Assembly: GCA_005881575.1 (NCBI GenBank) | Contig: VBCA01000052.1 | Span: 1,519 to 37,419 of the forward strand | Length of the DNA: 35,901 nucleotides | Direction: 5' to 3' | From: Betaproteobacteria bacterium | GTDB lineage: Bacteria > Pseudomonadota > Gammaproteobacteria > Burkholderiales > SG8-39 | In this document: piece after piece, positions 14,556 through 22,312 of the stretch | Layout: every line of letters starts with the position of its first letter | How positions within the stretch are numbered: the stretch's first letter is position 1 | Program-made: the position numbers and the translations under genes | The notes under the pieces: generated by a model | Told to the model about the DNA's origin: nothing | The model's input: the letters and a program-made list of their open reading frames with translations, nothing else | The model's database searches: none

Positions 14556-16198
14556 GGCAGAAGGCCGAACACGCTCAGTTCGGTTTGGGTGCCCACGTAG
14601 ACCTTGCCGTTGGCGACCGTCGGCACGGTGAATTTCACGGCGTTGCCCGCAGCTCCCGCGCCGCTCGTCGGGCTGCTGTAGAGCTTGTTCAGGTTTGTCG
14701 CATCGTAGGCGAAGAGAATCGCCGGTGCGCTGGTGGCCGAGCTGTTGGTGCCGTTGTTGGTCGTATCCAATGCCCAGACGATGCCATTCGTCGCGCCGTT
14801 GGAGGAAACGACAGGCGACGCCCCGGGGATGCCGAACATGTCGCTTGCCTGGCGCGCTGGTAAAGAGGAGAGCACGCCGTTGGCGAGCATGTATTGCTTC
14901 AGGACGTCGCCGATCGCGACGACGTAGAGTTTTCCTTCCCAGAAAGCAGGCGTCGAGAAGAGGCCGCATATGATGCACGCGGGGCCCGCGGTGATCGCCA
15001 CCTTCTGAATCTGATCGCCATTGGAATTGAATCCCGTCATGTTATCGCGGTCGATCACGTAAAGAACTCCCTGCTTGTCTCCCCCGATCACCAAATGTGG
15101 GTGTGCCCCAGCGGAATCCACGACGATTGCGCCCCCGGACCCCACGTCGAAGTCGTTTGAATCCAGAAAGGACTGATTCGCCGGCGTAAAGAAATCGCCG
15201 ACCGACAGCCCGCCGCCGGCTGTCCTCAATTTGATGAAGCTGTCGCCGTAGTTAGTGCGCGTACCCATCGTGTCGAACGTCCCGTTGCCCGTGATGACGT
15301 AGATATTTCCGTCGGCATCGGCGGCCGGACCCGTGCCGGTCATCCAGATCCCGCCGAGACCGCCATTCGGCGTGGTATTGAAGACAATCGGCGCCTGCGT
15401 GAGATCTGCCGCGTCGTAGCCGATTACCCAGCCGTGGTACGGCTGAATGTCTCCGTGCGATGCCCAGGCGACGTACACCGTTCCATTCAGCAGCAGGAGG
15501 CCCGGCCGCTGGTTCTCGCGGAGCGGGCAGAACGGCACGTTTCCCGCCGAGCCGGGGCACGTGGCCTCGCCCGTGTCCCCGCTGCCAGGAACCGTGATCG
15601 CGGAAGAAATGTCCGCCGGCCCGTTGAATTTTTCGCTGCCGGTCGCGAGGTCGAGCGCATGCAGCCGCTGGAAGTAACCCGTCGGTTCCTTGGTTTTCGC
15701 CACGACGTAGAGCGTGCCAGTGGCGGGATCGATCACGGGAGTTCCCGTGATTCCGATTATCGTGTTGATGTCGCCGTCTTCACCGGTATCGGCCGGAGGA
15801 ACGGGCGTGACGCCTGTCCCGAGGAAGCTCTTCTGCCAGTATGGGACGCAAGAGCTCGCATCGGCGTCAAAAGCATAGACGCTGTCGTTCATGGTCGCGA
15901 CCAACACGACATTGTGCGTGCCGCCCGCTATCGCGAAGTTCGCAACATAGAGCGGCTGGGCATAGACCTCGCCGTCCACGGCGCACGCGAACAGCTTCCC
16001 GAAGGTCGAATCAGTCACGTTAGAGGGTGTCAGAATAAACTCCTCGCGGTTCTGTCCGGTCCGCTGCGCGTCGTAGCGCTGGGTGAAAACGCCGGTGAAG
16101 CTTGCCGCCGGGCCACCACGGCTGCAGGCATAAAGCACGAGCAGCGCGCTCGCCGTCGAGAACGAAATCCAAACCGCGAAACGAGTTCTAGCGTTCAT
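14552..16198 (-). CDS. PQQ-like beta-propeller lipoprotein
   Basis: 548 residues with a probable lipoprotein signal (LVLYAC, Cys25). The body contains quinoprotein-like propeller blades: VVLVATMNDSVYAFDA, GTLYVVAKTKEPTG, GNIYVITGNGTFD, LYVIDRDNMTGF, KVYVGTQTELSVFGLL. The vicinal cysteines and catalytic Asp motifs of PQQ dehydrogenases are missing, so it is more likely a binding or assembly protein than an enzyme. Several cysteine pairs are present, including CIIC (GPACIICGLF) and CPGSAGNVPFC, suggesting disulfides. AAGGGG lies 8 nt before the ATG. It sits 28 bp after the PQQ dehydrogenase and overlaps the cytochrome start, so all three form one operon. Confidence 0.78.
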   Translation of the reverse strand: MNARTRFAVWISFSTASALLVLYACSRGGPAASFTGVFTQRYDAQRTGQNREEFILTPSNVTDSTFGKLFACAVDGEVYAQPLYVANFAIAGGTHNVVLVATMNDSVYAFDADASSCVPYWQKSFLGTGVTPVPPADTGEDGDINTIIGITGTPVIDPATGTLYVVAKTKEPTGYFQRLHALDLATGSEKFNGPADISSAITVPGSGDTGEATCPGSAGNVPFCPLRENQRPGLLLLNGTVYVAWASHGDIQPYHGWVIGYDAADLTQAPIVFNTTPNGGLGGIWMTGTGPAADADGNIYVITGNGTFDTMGTRTNYGDSFIKLRTAGGGLSVGDFFTPANQSFLDSNDFDVGSGGAIVVDSAGAHPHLVIGGDKQGVLYVIDRDNMTGFNSNGDQIQKVAITAGPACIICGLFSTPAFWEGKLYVVAIGDVLKQYMLANGVLSSLPARQASDMFGIPGASPVVSSNGATNGIVWALDTTNNGTNSSATSAPAILFAYDATNLNKLYSSPTSGAGAAGNAVKFTVPTVANGKVYVGTQTELSVFGLLP

Positions 16199-16226
16199 GA
16201 ACGAGACCCCTTGCAGCGTCTCGCCT

Positions 16227-17891
16227 TCATTCGGGCATCAAGGCAAACGTCCACACCGAGCCGCCGGTGGGTACGCTGTCGGTCACGACGCGGTTGGCGA
16301 TGCTGCCGCCTCGCCCGGACAGAACCGTCACGTATTGCCGGCCCTTGTGCGTGTAGGTGATGGGCGGCGCGTTGACCGACGAGCCGGTCTTGAACTGCCA
16401 CAGCGTCTTGCCGCTGTCCTGATCGAGCGCGATGACCTCGCCGGTCAGCAGGCCCGTGAACAAGAGGCCGCCGTCGGTCGCGAGCATGCCCGCCGAGCTC
16501 GCGACCTCCATCATCGGAACCTGCCACGCCACTTTGCCGGTCAGCGGCTCGATCGCCATGTGATAGCCGGCCGGCTCACCCTTGGGCGTGGTCATGGTGG
16601 ACTCGATGCCGGTGGAACCCGCGCCGAGCACGAACTTGAAATCCACATATTTCATGAGCCGCGGAAAATTCCACGAGTTGAGGTAGACGAGCCCGGTCTT
16701 CGGATTGAAGGCGATCAGCGTGGCGTTCGTGCCTCGCGACGGGAATACGTTGACGGTTTCGCCCCTCATCGCGCGCTCGAGGAGATCGGTCAGGACCGGG
16801 CGGCCGGTCTTGAGATCGATGTGCGTGGCCCAGTTGACCTTGACGTAAGGGTTCGCCGCGATCGGCTTGCCGTTGCTGCGGTCGAGCACGTAGAGGAACC
16901 CGTTCTTGTGCGCGTTGATGAGCACCTTGCGCGCCTGACCGTCGACGCGGAGTTCGGCGAGCAGGCTCTCGGCTGTCGCATCGAAGTCGAAGCTGTCGTT
17001 CGGCACGGACTGGTAATACCAGACCATTTCGCCGGTCTTGGGCCTGAGCGCGAGAGTGCTGGCTGTATACAGACAATCGGCGCCGTCGCGAAAGGTCGGG
17101 TTGTACGGCTCGGCATTCCCGGTGCCGATATACAAGAGGTCGAGCTGCGGATCGTACGATGCGTATTGCCAGGTCGCCCCGCCGCCGTATTTCCACGCGT
17201 CGGGCTTCGTCTGGTTCGGCCAGGTCTCGGACCCCGGTTCCCCGGGCGCGGGGATCGTGTAGCGGCGCCACAATTGCTTCCCGGTCTGCGGGTCATATCC
17301 GTCGACGAAACCGCGCGTGGTGCTGTCCCCGCCCGCCATCCCCGAGATCAATACGCCGTTGGCGATGAGCGGAGCGATGACGCCCTTGTAGCCTTCCTTC
17401 CAGTCGGCGTACTTCTGGTTCCAGATCTCCTTACCGGTCTTCATGTCGAGGGCGAGCACGTGCGCGTCGACCGTCTGGCGAAAGAGCTTCCCCTCGTAGA
17501 TCGTCGCCGGGCCTCGCATGAGCGCTCCGCTGGTCGCGACGCGCAGCGCCCCGCGCTCGTACTGCACTGGAGTGCGCCAGATCTGCCTGCCGGTCGCGAC
17601 GTCGATGGCGAAGGTCCAGTTGCCGTTGACCACGTACATGACGCCGTTGTAGATCGTCGGCTGCGAGTGCTCGCCCATGTCGTTTGACAGGCTGAAGCCC
17701 CAGATCGGTACCAGGCGCCTGACGTTGGACTTGTTGATCTGCTTGAGCGGGCTGTACATCTTCAGGTCGTAGCCCAAGCCGAAGGTGGTGACGTTTTCGG
17801 TGTTCTTCCCGTCGTTGAGCAGCTCCTCCGCTGTCTGGGCCCATCCGAGCCCGCACCCGAAACACAGCAATGCCGCGAGTATTTTCTTCAT
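16227..17891 (-). CDS. PQQ-dependent dehydrogenase, divergent type without vicinal disulfide
   Basis: 554 residues. AAAGGAGG five bases before ATG 17891 fixes the start; signal peptide MKKILAALLCFGCGLGWAQ. It has the same quinoprotein fold as the product of 7752-9431 (shared NPYVKVNWA, GEVIALDQDSG, ITYTHKGRQYV, TGGSVWTFALMP). The catalytic Asp302 and second Asp304 are present (DSFDFDAT), so the lanthanide-type Asp-x-Asp is kept. However, the adjacent cysteines are replaced by Thr120-Ser121 (RVATSGALMRG), and the usual metal-binding Glu is Asp189 (GGDSTTRG); Asn259 (GTGNAEP) remains. This points to a distinct subfamily with altered PQQ cap and metal site. Substrate unknown. It heads an operon with a propeller lipoprotein and a cytochrome c. 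Confidence 0.85.
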   Translation of the reverse strand: MKKILAALLCFGCGLGWAQTAEELLNDGKNTENVTTFGLGYDLKMYSPLKQINKSNVRRLVPIWGFSLSNDMGEHSQPTIYNGVMYVVNGNWTFAIDVATGRQIWRTPVQYERGALRVATSGALMRGPATIYEGKLFRQTVDAHVLALDMKTGKEIWNQKYADWKEGYKGVIAPLIANGVLISGMAGGDSTTRGFVDGYDPQTGKQLWRRYTIPAPGEPGSETWPNQTKPDAWKYGGGATWQYASYDPQLDLLYIGTGNAEPYNPTFRDGADCLYTASTLALRPKTGEMVWYYQSVPNDSFDFDATAESLLAELRVDGQARKVLINAHKNGFLYVLDRSNGKPIAANPYVKVNWATHIDLKTGRPVLTDLLERAMRGETVNVFPSRGTNATLIAFNPKTGLVYLNSWNFPRLMKYVDFKFVLGAGSTGIESTMTTPKGEPAGYHMAIEPLTGKVAWQVPMMEVASSAGMLATDGGLLFTGLLTGEVIALDQDSGKTLWQFKTGSSVNAPPITYTHKGRQYVTVLSGRGGSIANRVVTDSVPTGGSVWTFALMPE

Positions 17892-17913
17892 GATCGCCTC
17901 CTTTGAGCGCGAT

Positions 17914-17942
17914 ATTGTATGCCCGCGCGCGAGCGCGCGAAA
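17914..17942 (-). promoter_or_regulatory. Candidate promoter of the second quinoprotein operon
   Basis: Reverse-strand TACAAT (17914-17919) is a good -10 with a poor -35 (TTTCGC, 17937-17942) at a 17-bp spacer. The spacer contains an almost palindromic CG-alternating stretch (CGCGCG...CGCGCG), which could be an operator or act on supercoiling. The first coding base is 23 bp downstream of the -10. Confidence 0.35.
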
Positions 17943-17977
17943 CGCAGGTCGATGTCCGCTGCTTGGGCGCGAGTCAG

Positions 17978-18811
17978 TTACGTCTTCTCCGCGAGGAACG
18001 ATCCGCTCAGCGCCGCGAATTCGTCCGCGGCGTCCCATTGGACAAGATGCTTGCAGCGGTCGACGAGGTGCAGGTCGAGCCCGGGGTGCAGCTCGATCGC
18101 GAGCGCGGCGCGTTCCGCGGCATGGCCGCGGTCCTCTCTTCCGTAGATGAGCCGCAGGGGCACCGGCACTTCGCCCAGGCGTTTCCACAGCGGCTTCGCT
18201 TCAGGCTTTGCGTCCTTCTTCTCGCCGCCGCGCGCGCGGGAGCGTTCGAGGAAAGCCCGAAAATTCTTTCCCGTGCTCATGCGGTGGCGCGTCTGCAGCG
18301 CGGCCGGCGTGATCAAGGTCCGGTCGAAGAGGTTCTCCTCGAGGAGCCTGCGCGTTTCCTCGAGCGTGGGTTCCACGGCCCCGCCTTCTTCGCCCTCCGC
18401 GGCATCCGGCTTGCCGCGACCGGGCAGCGGCGGCAGCAGGCTCCCGGTGGCGAGCACGACGACCCCGGGCACGCGCTCACCGTGCTCGAGGGCAAGGCTC
18501 ACGGCGATGCGCCCGGACTGCGAATGGCCTATGAGACACGCCTTCGGAAGGCGCAGGGCATCCATGAATGCGAGGACGAAGCGCGTGCGATAGGCGACGG
18601 AAAAGTCCCCGGGGTCGTCGCTCAGGCCGAACCCGGGCTGATCGCAGGCGATGACGCGCAGGCCGCGCGCTGCGAGGTCCGCGAGATTCCCCGCCCAGAC
18701 GTCAGCCGAGGAGCCGAGCGACGCCCCGTGTAGCAAGAGGACCGCCGGCCCGCTCCCCTCCTCGAAGGTGCGGATGCGCAGCCCTTCCACCTTGATGAAA
18801 TTCTCCTTCAT
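17978..18811 (-). CDS. Alpha/beta hydrolase (MhpC/BphD-like)
   Basis: 277-residue alpha/beta-hydrolase fold protein. The nucleophile elbow is GHSQSG (Ser97), the acid Asp227 (YGREDRGH) and the base His255 (CKHLVQW); the oxyanion region is LLLHGASLG. The overall layout matches esterases and C-C bond hydrolases that cut meta-cleavage products. A charged insert (GRGKPDAAEGEEGG and RARGGEKKDAKPEAKP) lies in the lid region. Its ATG overlaps the stop of the VOC gene (ATGA), so it follows an extradiol-dioxygenase-like protein, as in aromatic degradation operons. The substrate is inferred only from this context; a plain esterase remains possible. Confidence 0.85.
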   Translation of the reverse strand: MKENFIKVEGLRIRTFEEGSGPAVLLLHGASLGSSADVWAGNLADLAARGLRVIACDQPGFGLSDDPGDFSVAYRTRFVLAFMDALRLPKACLIGHSQSGRIAVSLALEHGERVPGVVVLATGSLLPPLPGRGKPDAAEGEEGGAVEPTLEETRRLLEENLFDRTLITPAALQTRHRMSTGKNFRAFLERSRARGGEKKDAKPEAKPLWKRLGEVPVPLRLIYGREDRGHAAERAALAIELHPGLDLHLVDRCKHLVQWDAADEFAALSGSFLAEKT

Positions 18812-19614
18812 CGTCGCTCGGCGATGTCGAGCAGCACGCCGTCGGGGTCGGCGAGGTGATGGGCACCGCAGGGGCAGCGCTCGAAAAGCGCGAGCCGCGC
18901 TTGGCCCTCAGGTCCCGCGCCCAAGGGGAAGGGGCGCAGATGCGGATTGTCGTCGCCCACGGTTTGCAGGCGCTCCTTCACCGCCTGCAGGCTCTCCACT
19001 CTGAAGCCGATGTGATCCGGCCCGGGCCGCGTGATTCCGCCGCCCTCGTAGTCGAGGATGCTCCAGGGCATGACGATCAGGGTGACCCGTCCGTCGCTCA
19101 GATAATGGTTCGCGTCGCCGGCTTTCCTGCCTAAGCGCTCGAAGCCGAGCAGGTCGACGTAAAACTCCGCGACCTCGTCGGCGCGCAGAGTGCGCAGGGC
19201 GAGATGGCTGATGGCCCGCGGCTGCTCGCGCGGCGGCTCGACATAGACCGAAGTCCGGTTCTCCATGTCCTGCTGCGACAGGTCGAAGAGGTTGCCCGCG
19301 GGATCGTGGGTGCTGATGCCCGCGAAGGGGCGCGTGCCGGGGCGCTTCAGGACTTCGATCGCGGGGTAGCTCTCGCGCAGTCGCGCGCAGACCCGTTCGG
19401 CGTCCTCCACCTCCACGCCGAAGTGGTCGAGCCCCGCCGGGCGGCCCGCCTTGCGCGGATTGATGTTGAGGCCCACGTAGCCGTCGCTGACGGTCACCGC
19501 CCGCTCCGGGCGCTTGTCGGCCGCGCTCCTCATGCCGAACACCGCCTCGTAAAATCTGCCCTGGAGCGCGTACTGGTCGCTGACGATGGCGATGTGCTTG
19601 ATTTTTGCAGGCAT
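18808..19614 (-). CDS. Two-domain VOC protein, extradiol dioxygenase-like
   Basis: 268 residues made of two VOC modules: about 1-125 (KHIAIVSDQYALQGRFYEAVFGM, LDHFGVEVEDAERV, GNLFDLSQ) and about 133-268 (ISHLALRTLRADEVAEFYVDLLGF, PDHIGFRVESL, DPDGVLLDIAER). Two-module VOC proteins include type I extradiol dioxygenases and glyoxalase-like enzymes. His ligands appear at the start of strands (KH, DH, SH, DH), but the usual C-terminal Glu is not certain. It begins 3 bp after the stop of a solute-binding protein and overlaps a hydrolase gene, so the operon looks like uptake plus breakdown of an aromatic or related compound. A dioxygenase role is inferred. Confidence 0.78.
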   Translation of the reverse strand: MPAKIKHIAIVSDQYALQGRFYEAVFGMRSAADKRPERAVTVSDGYVGLNINPRKAGRPAGLDHFGVEVEDAERVCARLRESYPAIEVLKRPGTRPFAGISTHDPAGNLFDLSQQDMENRTSVYVEPPREQPRAISHLALRTLRADEVAEFYVDLLGFERLGRKAGDANHYLSDGRVTLIVMPWSILDYEGGGITRPGPDHIGFRVESLQAVKERLQTVGDDNPHLRPFPLGAGPEGQARLALFERCPCGAHHLADPDGVLLDIAERR

Positions 19615-19617
19615 AAA

Positions 19618-20637
19618 TCAGCGGCCTCGCAGAAATATTTCCCGGAATTCCTTTTCGTACCTGTCCGCTTCGCGCGCGAGACGCGGGCTCACATAGTGCT
19701 CCTTCAGCGGAATCGGGGCCTGCCCTCGCGCGAGATCGTTGCGCGCCGGGACGCGTCCTCGATCCCGGATGAGCGCCTGGCCTTCGGTCGAAAGCAGCAG
19801 GTCCGCGAGCCGGCGAGCGCCGTTCGGGTGCGGGGCTCTGGCCGAGACCGCGACCTGGCTAGTCGAGGTGATGACCGGGTCGAGGGTCCTCACCCAGTCG
19901 ACGGGCGCTCCGGCCCGCCTGGCCTCGTCCATTTCGGCGGCGTGCACCAGCGCCAGGGGAAAATCACCCGCGATCAGCAGCTTGGCGAGCAGGCTGTGGC
20001 CGCGGCGGAATTGCGGATTCTGCCGCGCGAGCGAGCGCATGAAGGCGGGCCCTTTTTCCGCGCCCAGATACTCGAGCATGGCGGCGTACCATTCGACGTC
20101 GCTTTCGTCCATGGCGAACTTTTCCCTCCACTTCGGCGCGAGCAGATCCTCCCAGCTCTTCGGGGCCTCCGGCCGCGGCACCGAGCGGGTGTTGTAGCCG
20201 ATGACGTATTGGCGCACGTAAATCGCTGCCCAGCGGCCCTGGGGGTCGACCGCGCCGGCGGGAAATCCGCTGCGCGTTTCCGGGGACGCGTAGACGGCGA
20301 GCAGCCCTTCCTGCGCGAGCGCGTCCATGTCCAGGTGGTTGAACGAAACCACGTCCCAGAAAAACTTTCCCGCGCGCATCTCGGTGAGGATGCGCGTGCG
20401 GATCTTCTCGCCCGGCTGGCGCAGGATCGTGAGATTCAAGTCGGGATATTTCTCCCGGAAGCGCTTCCGGAGCGGCGCCGCGTCGGGGGTGTTCATCGCG
20501 GTGTACCAAACGACCTCGCGTTCGCCTCCGGCCGCGTCGGCCGCGCGCGCAGGCGCCTGCGCGAGAACCGTACCCGCTTGGGCGAAGATAAAAAGGGCCG
20601 CGAGCAGGGGTGCGGACCTCGCGGCGGGATTCGACAT
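19618..20637 (-). CDS. Extracellular solute-binding protein (ABC iron/polyamine type), no permease nearby
   Basis: 339 residues (ATG 20637 gives the cleaner signal MSNPAARSAPLLAALFIF, ending near LAQA; ATG 20655 is the alternative, and neither has a ribosome binding site). The mature part has the type-II binding-protein layout: VVWYTAMNTPDAAPLRKRF, KFFWDVVSFNHLDMDALAQEGLL, SWEDLLAPKWREKFAMDESDVEWY, and PHPNGARRLADLLLSTEGQALI. It resembles the Fe3+/AfuA-like SBP family but lacks the conserved iron tyrosine pair as far as I can tell, so an organic ligand is possible. It heads an operon with the VOC and hydrolase genes. It is related to, but less similar to, the three binding proteins at 27.7-32.5 kb. 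Confidence 0.8.
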   Translation of the reverse strand: MSNPAARSAPLLAALFIFAQAGTVLAQAPARAADAAGGEREVVWYTAMNTPDAAPLRKRFREKYPDLNLTILRQPGEKIRTRILTEMRAGKFFWDVVSFNHLDMDALAQEGLLAVYASPETRSGFPAGAVDPQGRWAAIYVRQYVIGYNTRSVPRPEAPKSWEDLLAPKWREKFAMDESDVEWYAAMLEYLGAEKGPAFMRSLARQNPQFRRGHSLLAKLLIAGDFPLALVHAAEMDEARRAGAPVDWVRTLDPVITSTSQVAVSARAPHPNGARRLADLLLSTEGQALIRDRGRVPARNDLARGQAPIPLKEHYVSPRLAREADRYEKEFREIFLRGR

Positions 20638-20742
20638 GGAATGCCAGTCTAGCATCGGACTGCGGATCGGCAGCGCCGGAGAAATTGCCGAGCAAGCCGG
20701 GAGCTGCGACGGACCCGCTTCATCGGCCCGCCGCGAACGCCT

Positions 20743-22311
20743 TCAGTACACGTCGCGCTGGTAGCGACCCGCCTTTGCCAGTTCCACGAGGAAACTCTTG
20801 GCGGCTGCGCCGTCCATCCCGCCCTGCGTGACCGCGATCTGCTGCAGCGCGAGGTCCACGTCGCCCGCCATGCGCTGGGCGTCCCCGCAAACGTAGAGAT
20901 ACGCGCCGTTTGCGAGCCAGCGCCAGAGTTCCTGCGCGGCCTCGAGCATCTTGTGCTGCACGTACACCTTGTTCGTCTGGTCGCGCGAGAACGCGAGGTC
21001 CATGCGGCTGAGCACGCGCTTCACCGCGAACTCCTCCAGCTCGGTTCGATAGAGAAAGTCCGCTTCGCGCCTGTGGTTGCCGAAGAACAGCCAGTTGCGG
21101 CCGGCGGCGCCTGCAGCCACGCGTTCCTGGAGAAAGGCGCGGAACGGGGCGATACCGGTGCCGGGGCCGACCATGATGACCTGGGCGGCGAGGTCGGCGG
21201 GCAGGCGAAAGGCGTGGGCGCGCTGCACGAACACCGACAGCGCGCGCCCCGGACGCAGGTGCTCGGAGAGGAATCCGGAACCGGTTCCCACGTAGCTGCG
21301 GTCGTTCTTCTCGTAGCGCAGCACGCTGACGGTCAGATGCACTTCGCGTGGGTGCCGCTTTTGCGAGCAAGCGATGGAGTACAGCCGCGGTTGCATGCGC
21401 GCCAGTGCCGCAGCGAATTCGACTATGCTCGGGCGCGCGGACGGAAATTCGAGCAGCGCATCGAGCACGTCGTGTACGCCGAGCCCGTCGGCCCGGGAGT
21501 CGTCCTCGGCAAGCTTGCAGAGCCGGGAACGGTCGGCCTCGTCCTTCGCTTCGCGTGCGAGGAGCGCATAGAGCGCGTCGCTCGGTGCGCGCAGGTCGCA
21601 CTCGCGGCACAGCGCCTCGCGCGCGGCGACCACCACGCCGTCCGGGAGCGTCACGGCTTCGGATCCCTTGGCGCGCAAGATCGCGATCAGCAACTCGACT
21701 TCGTCGGGGTTGTTGCAGGGCCAGATTCCCAGCGAATCGCCAGGCTCGTACAGCAGGCCCGATTCGCCCAGTTCGAGCACGACATGGCGGACTTCGCGCT
21801 CCGAGCCGAAGGCGGTGAGGGACACGCTCGATATCAGGCGCGCAGTGACGGGTGCGGCACGGCCGTAGCCGCGCTCGACCGGCGGCGGCGCGGCGATCGG
21901 GGCGGCCGGCGTCGCGGCAGCGCTAGGGCGGCGCGCGAGCAGTTCCTTGATTTTTTTGGCGGTGATGCGTCCGCCCGGAACGCACTTGCCCAGGTCGGCT
22001 TCGGCGCCGCCGGCAATCGCCTCCGCGTAGGTCTTGCACAAATAGCCGCACTGGCCGCAGTCGAGCTGGCCCATGGCGGCCATCAGCTGGCGCTCGAAGG
22101 ACCGACCATGGGCGAGCTTCATGCGCTCATCGAGCGCGAGCGTCGGATCGTGCCAGGGGAAGTCCTCGTCGATCTGCGGTGCGGCTGCGGGTGGCCCGGG
22201 CGACCCTTGCGCGCGCTCCATGCCGAGGAGCCCGGCGACGAATCCGTTCAGCCAAGCGCGCTGGGATTCGGTGAACGGCGCGCTGTCCGGAAGGAATACC
22301 AGCTGCTGCAT
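20743..22311 (-). CDS. Fe-S flavoprotein reductase (CysJ-like, FAD/NADPH) without flavodoxin domain
   Basis: 522 residues. The ATG at 22311 follows the NirA stop by one base; longer readings are shadows of the NirA gene. The N-terminal part has no flavodoxin domain. Instead residues 85-110 carry a [4Fe-4S] motif, CGQCGYLC...KCVPGG (C85, C88, C92, C110). This is followed by the FAD domain (PRLYSIACSQ, about 345) and the NADPH domain (VGPGTGIAPFRAFLQE), ending AGRYQRDVY as in sulfite reductase flavoproteins. The protein should pass electrons from NAD(P)H through FAD and the cluster to the sirohaem reductase encoded just before it. The substitution of a flavodoxin/FMN module by an Fe-S cluster is the notable feature. 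Confidence 0.88.
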   Translation of the reverse strand: MQQLVFLPDSAPFTESQRAWLNGFVAGLLGMERAQGSPGPPAAAPQIDEDFPWHDPTLALDERMKLAHGRSFERQLMAAMGQLDCGQCGYLCKTYAEAIAGGAEADLGKCVPGGRITAKKIKELLARRPSAAATPAAPIAAPPPVERGYGRAAPVTARLISSVSLTAFGSEREVRHVVLELGESGLLYEPGDSLGIWPCNNPDEVELLIAILRAKGSEAVTLPDGVVVAAREALCRECDLRAPSDALYALLAREAKDEADRSRLCKLAEDDSRADGLGVHDVLDALLEFPSARPSIVEFAAALARMQPRLYSIACSQKRHPREVHLTVSVLRYEKNDRSYVGTGSGFLSEHLRPGRALSVFVQRAHAFRLPADLAAQVIMVGPGTGIAPFRAFLQERVAAGAAGRNWLFFGNHRREADFLYRTELEEFAVKRVLSRMDLAFSRDQTNKVYVQHKMLEAAQELWRWLANGAYLYVCGDAQRMAGDVDLALQQIAVTQGGMDGAAAKSFLVELAKAGRYQRDVY

Positions 22312-22312
22312 C

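Noticed and set aside
15000-15030. CIIC of the propeller lipoprotein (GPACIICGLF) as a haem c site
   Set aside because: The motif is not followed by His, so it does not fit CxxCH.
17892-18188. N-terminal extension of the second PQQ dehydrogenase
   Set aside because: A strong AAAGGAGG and a signal peptide begin at ATG 17891; the longer reading overlaps the hydrolase gene.
19204-20652. Long forward reading frame over the VOC and solute-binding protein genes
   Set aside because: Composition is typical of an antisense shadow in GC-rich DNA; the reverse genes have clear motifs and coupled starts.
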